DNA of 25,257 bases from Ichthyophonus hoferi (Eukaryota > Opisthokonta > Ichthyosporea > Ichthyophonida > Ichthyophonidae), in assembly GCA_002751075.1 (NCBI GenBank), contig NAOQ01000040.1, forward strand, positions 67,621 through 92,877. The letters are read 5' to 3'. Both the position numbers and the translations under genes were made by a program. The first letter of the stretch is position 1, and every line of letters begins with the position of its first letter. A model generated the notes under the pieces. The model had not been told where the DNA came from. It worked only from the letters and a program-made list of their open reading frames with translations, and made no database searches. This document shows, one piece after another, positions 1 to 9,333 of the stretch.

Positions 1-1546
1 CTTATCCTTCATCACTTGAGGTGCAAAATTTATAAATTCGGGCAGATATTTGACAGCTACGGTATCAGAACAGGCAGGTAATAGGATGAGAGCCTCCTTG
101 TAACCATACCTGATTGGTCAAAGTTATTTATCTTTGGATATAAGTGAATGATATTCGATGTATTATTATAGTGTGAGGTGTATATCTAGTGTTTGTAGTG
201 CAAATTTATTATCTTATTTTTTTTTTTTTTTTAGAATTTCGCCCATATTTCGTTAAATTTCAGCGATATTTCCTATAAATATGGTCAATGTTATACATAG
301 AAGCAGACAGTGCTTGAGCAATATGCTTGAATTCAGTTAAGATATTCTATGTCCCTAGGGTTCTATTCATTAGTTTTAATAATATTTCTTTTGAAGAACA
401 ACATCCTGAACGATATGAAATACATAATAAATAATATTTAGTACATGGTATATAATCCATAATGTACAATATGAACCATATATATCTGTTCCCAGTTCTA
501 CCAAATGGCTATAGTTAGATATTTCTGCATCTTAAAATCAACAATAAAACAAAGGATTCTAAAATACTTTTACATTTATCACGCAATTGTAGGTATTTTG
601 ATTGTGTACTTTTTCTCTAATATAGCTAAATATATAGCACAGATAAAAGCAGTTATAACCATAGTTAATTAATTAACGCCAAGTATTTCATTAGTCTAGA
701 TATATATATATATTAAATGATTTTGAAATACTACATTTATCAAGCTCTATCAGAATTGAATAAACGATAAACGCCAAGTTCATAATTGGTTTATAAGCAA
801 TGTATGTCCAATAATAAGGGCTACAATCTTAGTTAATTAATTAATGCTTATGGTTTAATTGGCTTATATTTATATTAACTAAAGGATTTTAGAATACTAG
901 TACAAATCCATCCAATAATCAGGGCTTTAGTTAATAACTAAATAACGCAAAGGTTTTAATTAATCCATATGCATATTATTTAAATAAGCTTAAAATACTA
1001 ATACCATTACATATCCAATAAGCAATGCTAATATATTTTTAAAGACTCTTCTTATCGTCTAGTATATCCGTAGTATATTGATTTCATGCTCAAAGTTTTG
1101 TTGCCAAGGGAAAACCCCACTACAGATAAAGCGTACCTTTCAATAATTATCCGCATAAGGTACTCAGCTGCCTCTGTTCTCTTATGGTTTTTCACAGACC
1201 GTAACAAAACATTCCGTGCCTTTTTAGATAAAACATCAAGGGCCCGCTCCAGTGTTGTCTCATCACAAACTTTACCGGCTAAACAGGCTGCTCTAACGGA
1301 AACTAAAACAGACTGTACTTTGAAGAGAACTGAGACAATATGCTGATAACACCCCGAGTGATAAGCAAGACCTAAGGCTATCAGAGTGTCTTGCGTGGCC
1401 CCTGTCCCATTAAGGTCATTGATCATATTAGAAAGGAGGCTGGTGTCCTTGTGAGTCAGGGCAATGTTCCGGATAATGCCAGTGCGTTCCATAACGCGTT
1501 TGACATAGAGCGCTGCTCTAAGTTGCTCGGCTGTTTCAATGTTCAT
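1..1546 (-). CDS. Unrecognised, probably alpha-helical protein, 5' part (copy A), running off the left edge
   Basis: I do not recognise this protein. Two exons can be placed. Exon 1 is 1546-1137 (136 codons plus 2 nt), starting at an ATG with A at -3. Exon 2 is 109-1 (1 nt plus 36 codons), open to the window edge. The intron has a GTACGC donor and a CAG acceptor. Joining restores the frame exactly and makes Arg137, within IIIERYGYKEALILLP. The visible 173 residues begin MNIETAEQLRAAL and look like stacked amphipathic helices, rich in Leu, Ala, Val and Arg, so a HEAT- or ARM-like solenoid is possible. There is no signal peptide or membrane segment. A decayed second copy at 8566-5140 conserves the same exon, donor and reading frame, which supports this as genuine coding sequence. 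Copy A has no internal stops and may be functional, but its 3' part lies outside the window. The ATG may not be the true start if an upstream exon exists. Confidence 0.6.
590..1030. repeat. Diverged minisatellite inside the copy A intron
   Basis: About four imperfect tandem units share the pieces AGTTAATTAATTAA, AACGCCAAG, AATTGGT, TTAAATGATTTT, AAATACTA and CCAATAATAAGGGCT. The AGTTAATTAA-like starts fall near 663, 831 and 929, with a decayed unit around 760. The array fills much of the intron between the two exons of the unknown minus-strand gene. A related array sits at the equivalent place in copy B (about 7600-8070), so it predates that duplication. Confidence 0.6.
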
Positions 1547-1559
1547 GTTCAATTAGGAG

Positions 1560-2990
1560 AAATATATATATATATAAAATACTAAAAAAAATATAAAAAA
1601 ATACTTCATTTCCCTTCTTCTATATACTACTTTGGATAATTGAGAGAAAATAAATATATAATAGAGCAATAGAGGAATAAAATTGCTGCCCGGCAGATTT
1701 CATTGGTTATGTTTAAATTTTAAAAAAACAATTATAAATTTTCTTGCTATTCCCACCTTAATGTTAAAAAATAAAAAATAAAATGCCAGCTCCTGTTCGC
1801 TATATTTATATTTATATATTCTGATTACAAAGCTACTGAAATTGCAAAACCAATATTACCTTCAGATAATCCGCTTTTAGTAATAATTGCTGGTGATAAC
1901 CTATCTATACCCGGATATGACTTGACCAGAGCTCCTAGTATACCATTTCGGTTTTACAGAAATGTTTTTGGCATTTAAAATTTTCTCCAAGTTTTTTACA
2001 TTTAATGGATTTTTTAAGATAACTCTAACTCTATCTTTAGATTTTAACCTTTTAACTGAGTAATATAACTTTGCTATACTATCACTGATTGGTGAGTTTC
2101 ATGTTAGCTATATACAAGTTTGTAAATTTATAGATATAAGTTATGAATGTACCTAATTAGGGTGAAAATCCCAACAATAGTATTCACAAGATAACGTTCA
2201 TCAAAATTTTGGCTTCCATACAATAGGCCGCGATCAAGACAATGAAGGCCAAGATAGAATTTTCCTCTGGCTTAGAGGCCCAATTTAGACAAGACCTAGA
2301 CTAAGCGCTTGCTACTTGTAACTCTACCAAGGAACTTCAGCCTCGACTCTACTTTTACCCAAATTGTTTATTTCAACTGGCTCATTTGCAGAGGCTATTC
2401 ATTTATCAACTTCCATTGACACTACATCTAGCAGTTTAGATAAAGTTGTGAGAAGGGTAAATTCAATGAAGATGGCTGAAGTATAAATATAATTATAAGA
2501 TATTTAAGCTAATGTGTTAGCAATAAAAAGTATAAATTTAATTATATGCGTCAACTATAGTTACAACTATTTATACGGTATATCCCAACTAACTACAGTT
2601 TTAATTATCTGTATCATTATTGCTGGATTCCAAAGTATGGTATACATAAAATGCTATAATAAGAAAATAGAAAAAGGTTTTGTCAGATAGCTTAATGACT
2701 CTTGATTCTGAATGGGGGTTATACTGTTTTTATTTTGAAGTCTCCGCTTCCAATAGTTGGCTGCCACCCTGAAAATAAGTGAGGAGATTACGACACATAC
2801 TGAAATTGGTAAACACATATATGGACTGTGTACTTTATTTTTATACAGAGACTAGATTCAATGTATAAGATACAACCAAATAAGTTTTCGGGGGAAAAAA
2901 TTACGTCATATAATATCATTAATTACCTATCCTTATGATAATACTCTTTGTTTAGTTATGCAAATTTTTATTCACGATCTCTGAAAGTAG
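1560..2990. other. No gene recognised; AT-rich spacer upstream of copy A
   Basis: This stretch lies 5' of copy A. It has no long open frame and no RNA gene I can support. Two short better-quality patches stand out from the AT background: 1850-1980 and 2220-2490, both on the plus strand. The second reads as short broken frames of retroelement-like flavour, too weak to call. Otherwise I see only AT-rich sequence. Confidence 0.5.
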
Positions 2991-2999
2991 AATAATACA

Positions 3000-3880
3000 T
3001 TAGGAGTATTACTCTAATCCGGTTGCATTAGCCAGCATCCGAGCAAGCTGCCTTCTTGCCGTCTGTGAAACAACATCGTCATTGTCCTTAGTGAAACCAC
3101 TACTTATATTCAACGAAAAAATCTTCAAATCTTTTCAATCCTGCCAATCATTCCTGTTGCTTCAGAAACAGCATCACAGATCACACGAACATGTGAACAA
3201 AGGAGAGAGTAAGTCCATCATCATGAATAATACCAGCACACTGATCCAAAGCATTTAAGAAGATAGATATATGTTTCAGTGCTGTCTCTTCTACCCTGAA
3301 ATTGTCATAGGGTTCAGGTATATTGACAGTTGGTAATGCACGGGTGATTAAGGCAAGTACATCTATATAGGAATTGGGGCAAAATAAAAAAATTATCGGT
3401 TATCTTTTTTGCTAGGTAACACAGAGCTTCATCACTTTACGCTGTACAGATCTCAATCAATAGAGTACATGCACGATGAAGGTAGGGCATCATGAGTGGC
3501 TGTTTGTACTCTAGGCTTGTCGTTGTAGATATGGGGACTGTGATGTGTAGGTAACAACGTGACTATTAGGGTATTACAGAAGGGATTGAAAGGGTTCATG
3601 CACACCCTTTGGTGTTACTTGTGGAGTTTCTCTACAATAATACACCCTTATTGCTCTACTGCCGGTACTTCCACTTCCAATTCAAGTAACTTATTGGTGT
3701 CAGAATCCGTTCTCGTATCATTGTTATTAGCAATAATACTTTGAAGAGTATGGCAAGCCACAGCCAACACACACAGGTTACTTTTAACCCACATAAGAAT
3801 ATCATGATAAGCCACTTCCAACAAAGTTTCCATTGAGAAAGATATAATGGATATATGATCAGCCAGCAGTAAATCCATCT
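3000..3880 (-). pseudogene. Broken coding remnant of a helical, possibly HEAT-like protein
   Basis: The minus strand carries protein-like stretches in shifting frames. One 76-codon run ends at 3648 and begins MDLLLADHISIISFSMETLL. A second run near 3365-3200 contains LITRALPTVNIPEPYDNFR and then FLNALDQCAGIIHDDG. Several stops and frame changes interrupt them, so this is not a working gene as it stands. The leucine-rich helical character suits an importin- or HEAT-type solenoid, but I cannot assign a family. It lies downstream, in the same orientation, of the copy B remnants, so it may be the 3' part of that decayed gene. That link is inference, because copy A is cut off before the matching region. 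An unrelated pseudogene is the alternative. Confidence 0.4.
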
Positions 3881-4439
3881 GTATACTATGAATTTTATAT
3901 GCTAAATATATGGGGAGACGCGATATAGCACCTTCAAGGAAAAATATTCCGTTAAATCATAGCTAAAGATAGACACATTCCCTCTCACTCTTCAATTGAA
4001 TAAGTATCTTCTCATTCTTCTGTCTACAATTCTTTAATCAAAACTACTATTTTCTTACAAATTCCCAAGCACACGTCTATTAGTATAAATGTATACGCCA
4101 TCCGAGTACTGTTAGTAATTCATTATCACATGATTTGTTCTTTACATCGTGGCGTACGTTACTGTCTCCCACAATCTTTGAAATATACGCTGTCAAAGCG
4201 TTGAGGTGGTTGTATTCTATTGTGTCTAGTAACCTCAATCAGCTGAAAAGCCAAATGATTGAGTTTGTTTTGGCCTTTAGCTAGCTAGATCGCATTTTTA
4301 ATGTGCTCCACACTCATGGGAGTGATAATTAAATGATCAAATTTAACTAATTACTTGAGTTCGTTGTAACTACTATTATCCTTTACATGCCATATATTGT
4401 TTCAAATTTAATGTATATGTTCAAGTGGGTTTATGAGAA

Positions 4440-4690
4440 TGGGGGATACGGGGAGATAAAAGAGAATCAGAGAAAGTGTGTATGTGTTTGTATGTAAAGA
4501 TAAAGATAGAGGTGGACAGAGCTAGAGAAAGGAAATAAAGTGACGGAAAGCAAAAGGAAAAATAAGGCAAGATTGATATAGGAATCGACAGCGAGAGAGC
4601 GAGATAGAGAGAAAAAAAATCAATAGGATAAAGAAAGAAAAAGATAGTTAGAGAGATAGAATAGTATCAATAAAGAGGAAAGAGACATTA
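4440..4690. repeat. Purine-rich (plus-strand) low-complexity tract
   Basis: For about 250 bp the plus strand is dominated by A and G, with runs of GAGA, GATA and AAAG type and almost no C. It sits between two stretches of broken minus-strand coding sequence. On the minus strand it is a long pyrimidine tract, as might lie before a splice acceptor, but I see no exon that needs it. Confidence 0.6.
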
Positions 4691-5317
4691 AGATAGACAT
4701 AGTGGAAGAGATTGGTAGGCACCCAATCCCATGGCATTTCCCTTGTGAAATCTCCAATTGTCTTCTTATTTTTTTCATTAGTAAAAGAGTTGACGTAAAC
4801 AAACCGTCCATTATCAGTCCAACTCTCAACCAAGTCAGTTATCTTCTGTGCAATTATCCTTCTATGATCTAATCCAGGCAGAAAAGAAATGAAAAAAGAC
4901 AGTTGTATAAGTCTATCAAAAATATCGAAAGGAGTCCAATCCTCTTTATATAGTAAACTTTTTATTCCCAGTCTTAGATAGTAGCACATTAAACAATTTC
5001 TGTCTTTCATTTGACTGCATGGCCCCAACACAAAGAAGATAGTAGAGCAACCTTATCCGATTAGTTGCAGTGGAGTAAGAGTTTGTCGATTGGCCAATCA
5101 GTTATAGATTTAGTAAATACCATGACCGTTTTACGTTACTCTTCTTGTGGAATTACTAGCTTATGTTTAATCAATAAGGGAAGGAAAGATTTTATACAAG
5201 CCAATTTGGGCAGCTTATTCTCCATCACTTGAGGTGTGAAATTTATAAACTCGGGCAGATAATGGACAGCAACGGCATCAGCAGGTAATAACATGAGAGC
5301 CTTCTTGTACCCATGCT
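4690..5317 (-). pseudogene. Copy B of the unknown gene: exon 2 and following coding remnants, decayed
   Basis: From about 5316 the minus strand encodes a close relative of copy A exon 2: HGYKKALMLLPA, then VAVHYLPEFINFTPQVMENK, against YGYKEALILLPA and VAVKYLPEFINFAPQVMKDK. The frame continues past the point where copy A leaves the window, to a stop near 5140. A further open stretch from about 5031 to 4690 contains LVESWTDNGRFVYVNSFTNE in another frame. The splice acceptor that is CAG in copy A reads CAA here. With stops and frame changes between the pieces, this copy is dead. It gives the only hint of what follows exon 2 in the intact gene. The family remains unrecognised. Confidence 0.55.
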
Positions 5318-5639
5318 TGATTGGTCCAGATAATTTTAATTAGGATATATATATTATGCAAGTAATTAAACCAATGAGATAGTTAGCTAAAGAGCCATTT
5401 TTAGTAAGAGTGTATTATGATTAGATTATCACAATAACAATGATTGAAAACCGTATAAATGTAAACTGCAATAACTAATAAAGCTGCAGCTATTTTAATA
5501 ATAAGAAGAATAAACATGAACTCTATCCTATTTTCTATACGGTCTTTATTGTCATTTTTTTTCGACACTGTTTATCAAAGGTACAACACACTTTGAGCAG
5601 GGTTAACGGGCTTCCAGCACACTCACTGCCAATTACTGC

Positions 5640-7440
5640 AAAATAAAACCGTGGCAACTACTCAACAGTTAGACAACATGGCCATGCAACTAGACGCTAC
5701 ATTGAACTTTCAACTACGCCCTAGTCTTACTAACGAACCTCTCTGCGGACCCTCTCTTAGAAAGGACACAGATTTTTCTAACTGAAGCCACCGTCACCAA
5801 CACGTGGCAGTACAACCAAATAGAGACATCGACTAAACGAGTCAATGAAGGTAAAGAAGAGTGATGAACGCTTATGGAGAACTTTAAAGCCCTCTAGGAG
5901 CAAATGTATATTCATTGTAAAACTTTAAGCACCAAGTTAGTGGCCACTCAACAATTCCTTCAGCAGGAATGTGATGAGAAGGTCTTGGCACAGAAAGTGG
6001 TAACCATAGCTACTGAATATGCAGCTCAGCAAGCAACTGCTCTAGCAATTGAAAGGGAATCACAACAAAAGATAATCTTAACGCTTGAGCTTGCAGCTCA
6101 GCTAGTGATAACTAAGGCTGCTCAGAAAGCAGCTCAACACGTAGCCCTTCTAACCACTGATTGCATAAATGAACACGCACAACAGCAAATGACCAGCTTA
6201 ACTGCCAAACTTACTGCTCAACAACAGGCCATGCTAGCTGCCCAATGGACAGCCCACCAGGAGGCTGTTTTAGCCACAGAATATGCACAACAACAAGTAA
6301 CAACTTTGATCACTGCACTTGCTATGCAACAAGAGATCATGCTGGCTGCAAATGAGCAGCCCACCAGGACGTTACCCTAACTGCCAAAAACACAGAACAA
6401 CAAACTGTAACTGCAACCACTAAGCATACATCACAGCCAAACGCAACTCAGGCCAGTAATCCGGCATCACCACAACAGCAACAGACAGCTCCACACACAG
6501 GCAAACCTGGAACCTCTCACTGGCAATTCCCACAGAGACTACCTGATAGCAGGGGATTTTCCCACACCTCCACACCCAAAACTATTTGTATCATCTCGAC
6601 CCTACAGACTCAATTACGAGGAGTTCAACATCAGGTCTATGGGCATTGCTGGCCTTCGGATCTTTAAACACAGTACACATTACATCTATCCAGTCAATAT
6701 ATATATTTGAGATCTATTTTTATATACTCAACTGGAATGATGTAGGAAATACTGCATGCTTTCACCAACTCCCAAAGAAAGGAACAACCCCAAACATGGA
6801 ATCTATTATATCCTGCATGATGAATATCTTGCTTGCCACTAGTTTAATACTTTTGTAGATCAGGCTGCCTGCAAATATGCTGGCCTTAAGGATTTAGATG
6901 GCCAGGAATTTGTGTATGACAAAATTGTTCTCCTCAACCAGACTTATGGAGACACAGACGCTACCTTAGTTGATGATAATCATGATCAGCTTTGTAATTT
7001 GAAATGGGCAAGCAATAAATTAGGTTTATCAGATATTAATCAATACAGGATTTTATGTATCTGATTAAATGGCTCCATTCATGTAATGACACCACAGGCC
7101 ATTACGGCCAATACCATGAAAATGCTTTGCATCAGCAAAGATTAGCATAGCACCATCACCAATATCAGATTACAACAAGGTACTTATCCTGAGTGGCGTG
7201 CCTTTGTAACCAGGGTGAAGGAATAGGAACACGTGCTAGGTTTGTGTGGGAGAATAATGATAGATACTCTTCCAGATGATATGGACTGCAGATTCAATCC
7301 AAAAAGTCACAACTATCACAAATCCTTTGCAGACATTAACAAAGAGAAAGCTGCAGCATCTACCTAATCTGTAGAATATATAAATGTTGAAGCATCTCAA
7401 CCCCTACAAATGTTTAGTCAAATACTTCAGGATGTCATAC
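5640..7440 (+). mobile_element. Broken LTR-retrotransposon-like gag fossil, probably Ty3/Gypsy kin
   Basis: This plus-strand stretch is clearly more C-rich than its surroundings and reads as gag-like protein. A Gln/Ala-rich coiled-coil region at about 5900-6380 is followed by a Pro/Gln/Thr-rich linker. A C-terminal part at about 6850-7440 contains LLNQTYGDTDATLVDD and YPEWRAFVTRVKE, which recall gag capsid regions of fungal Ty3/Gypsy elements. It is broken in several places. I see no protease, reverse transcriptase or integrase part and no clear terminal repeats, so it is a solitary, probably old fragment. It lies inside the intron of copy B of the unknown gene and accounts for most of that intron's extra length. 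Family assignment rests on resemblance only. Confidence 0.5.
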
Positions 7441-7599
7441 AAAAAACACTTATTGTTTATTTAACATTAAACCTCTAATTGTTAAGAGGTTTTAGAATGA
7501 GGTTTCAATTGGTAATTAGAAGTTAGACATTAGTTAATGATAATTAATTAAAGTCTAACCAAAAAAAACAAAAAAACTTAAAATACTTCCACACTGATA

Positions 7600-8070
7600 C
7601 GTAATAGCAGATATTTTGATCGGTTATTTCGTCTAATATAACTACATATGTGGCACAGACCAAAGCAGCTATAACCAGAGTTAATTAATTAATGTCAAGT
7701 ATTGAAATAGTATATATATACACATTAATTAAATGGCTTTAAAATACTACATGTCTAAGAATCAAGGCTATAGTCAAGTAAAGTAGTTAATGAATGCCAA
7801 GTTTTTATTTGGTCCATGGGCAACATATATCCGATAATAAGGGCTATAATCTATGTTGATTAATTAATGCATATAGTTTAATTAGTCTATATTTATCTTA
7901 ATTAAATGATTTTAGAATATATCCAATAATCTGAGCTATAGTTATAGCTAATTGACTAATTCTCAAGTTTTAATGGTCGATCTATATACATACTATTTAA
8001 CTAATTTTAAAATACTATTTATCTAACAATCAGGGTTGTATTCATAGTTATACAGTACTAATACTATTAT
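7600..8070. repeat. Diverged minisatellite inside the copy B intron, homologous to 590-1030
   Basis: The same repeat pieces as in the copy A intron appear in the same order: TTAATTAATTAATG, GCCAAG, TTAAATGATTTT or GGCTTT, AAAATACTA, and CCGATAATAAGGGCT. Unit starts fall near 7679, 7783, 7853 and 7940. Direct alignment with 560-1040 is evident by eye, despite many substitutions and small indels. Confidence 0.6.
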
Positions 8071-8195
8071 AGATATATCTAATAGGAAGTTATAGAATGT
8101 TTCTAAAAAATTATTTTTATCATAGGTCTGGTTTATATTTATGTTATGTTTCAAGTATTATTGCCAAGGGAAACCCCTATGCGAATAAGGCATAC

Positions 8196-8566
8196 CTTTC
8201 AATTGTTATCCGCATGAGGTATTCAGCTGCCTCTGTTCTCTTACTGCTCCTCACAGACTGTAACAATATATTACGTGCCTTGTTTGATAGAACATCAAGG
8301 GCCCGCTCCAGTGTTGCTTCATCACAAACCACACCGGCTAAACTTGTTGTCTAATTGGAAACTATAACTGATTGTGTTTCGAAGAGAACCGAGACAATAT
8401 GCTGGCCACACTCTGAGTAATAAGCAAACTCTAAGGCTACCAGAGTGTCTTGCGCGGCCCCTGTTCTCTTAAGGTCACTGATTATATTAGAAAGGATGTG
8501 GTTTCCTTGTGAATTAGGGCAATATTCCGGATAATGCCAGTGTGCTCCATAACGCGTTTGACATCA
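8196..8566 (-). pseudogene. Copy B of the unknown gene: exon 1, decayed
   Basis: The minus strand from 8566 to 8196 matches copy A exon 1 (1510-1137) at roughly 80% or better by eye, down to the same donor position (GAAAG followed by GTATGC). The start ATG and about 13 N-terminal codons are missing, because similarity stops abruptly at 8566. Near the beginning a one-base deletion (around ACCACATCC against ACCAGCCTCC in copy A) shifts the frame. Further on, a TAG sits in TCCAATTAG where copy A has TCCGTTAGA. With the lost acceptor at 5317, this copy cannot make the protein. The ordinary reading is a direct duplication whose second member has decayed. Confidence 0.65.
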
Positions 8567-8901
8567 TCGAAAAAAAAAAATATGATAAATAAATTTTTCA
8601 TGTATACAAATTTGCTGGAATTACTAAACCATATTATTGATTATTATCAACATAAAAAATGCGTTTTATGTAACTGAAGAATGCCAAAAATGCTAGCCGA
8701 CCTATGTGCTATATTTTTAATTGTACGTTTCTGATTGCTTAATTCGACGAGCACTGGCCAAAACACAAAAGTAAATTATTGTATTACATAATATACTTGG
8801 CTATCTTCTCTATATTTATATATAACGTATATTTATATGCATATATGTAAAAATAGAGTTTAGGAGAATTACTTATTAGTGTGTATTTTAAGCAATTGAA
8901 T

Positions 8902-9333
8902 ATGGCGAACTATATTTCTCGTGCTGGTCCGGCGCTTAGCTTAGCAGCCAGATCACAGATCAACCGTTTCGCTGGCGCTACGATATCTCGCCGTTTCTTC
9001 CAAGAAGTGAATATACCTTCTATTGAACCTATTCCTCGTCCTAATGAAAAGATTGATACTAAACGCGCGCGTTTAGTATACCAAAGTAGGAAGAGAGGTA
9101 TGCTTGAAAATTGCCTTATCTTTAGCAACTTTGCCGCCGTACATCTTGATAAGATGGACATGAATGAACTTCATCAATACGACAAGCTTCTGGATGAGAA
9201 CGACTGGAGTATCTTTGCATGGCTAACGGACAAGGAAGCGATTCCAGAGAAGCATAATAATAATATGTTTAAGACTCTGTATGCGTATGCTAAGAATGAT
9301 AGGAAGGAGGCACTTAGGATGCCTAAGCTGTAA
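8902..9333 (+). CDS. SDH5: Succinate dehydrogenase assembly factor 2, mitochondrial (SDHAF2/Sdh5 family)
   Basis: This intronless gene encodes 143 residues. The family acts in the mitochondrial matrix, where it promotes covalent FAD attachment to the flavoprotein subunit of succinate dehydrogenase (complex II). Residues 1-33 (MANYISRAGPALSL, then Arg17, Arg22, Arg30 and Arg31) are basic and free of acids, as expected for a mitochondrial presequence. The family core follows: RARLVYQSRKRGMLENC at 55-71, SNFAAVHLDKM at 75-85, YDKLLDENDWSIFAWLT at 93-109, and MPKL at the C-terminus. The Cys in LENC also occurs in human SDHAF2 as I recall it. ATG 8902 was chosen because A at -3 and G at +4 give a good start context and because the presequence begins there; the frame extends upstream without another ATG. 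Length fits the family. The gene is convergent with the OST3-like gene. Confidence 0.95.
   Translation: MANYISRAGPALSLAARSQINRFAGATISRRFFQEVNIPSIEPIPRPNEKIDTKRARLVYQSRKRGMLENCLIFSNFAAVHLDKMDMNELHQYDKLLDENDWSIFAWLTDKEAIPEKHNNNMFKTLYAYAKNDRKEALRMPKL

Noticed and set aside
1086-1346. Plus-strand open frame opposite copy A exon 1 (and its counterpart at 8097-8354)
   Set aside because: It is the antisense shadow of the minus-strand exon. The minus frame alone joins correctly to exon 2 and shows protein character.
2220-2490. Possible second gag-like fossil fragment on the plus strand
   Set aside because: Only short protein-like runs are visible, too weak to assign to the element at 5640-7440 or to any family.
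7480-7500. Possible CRISPR or terminal-repeat signals around the gag fossil
   Set aside because: No regularly spaced repeats exist in the window, and no matching long repeats flank the fossil by eye.
8910-9161. 83-codon minus-strand frame opposite SDH5
   Set aside because: It is an antisense shadow of a well-identified gene.
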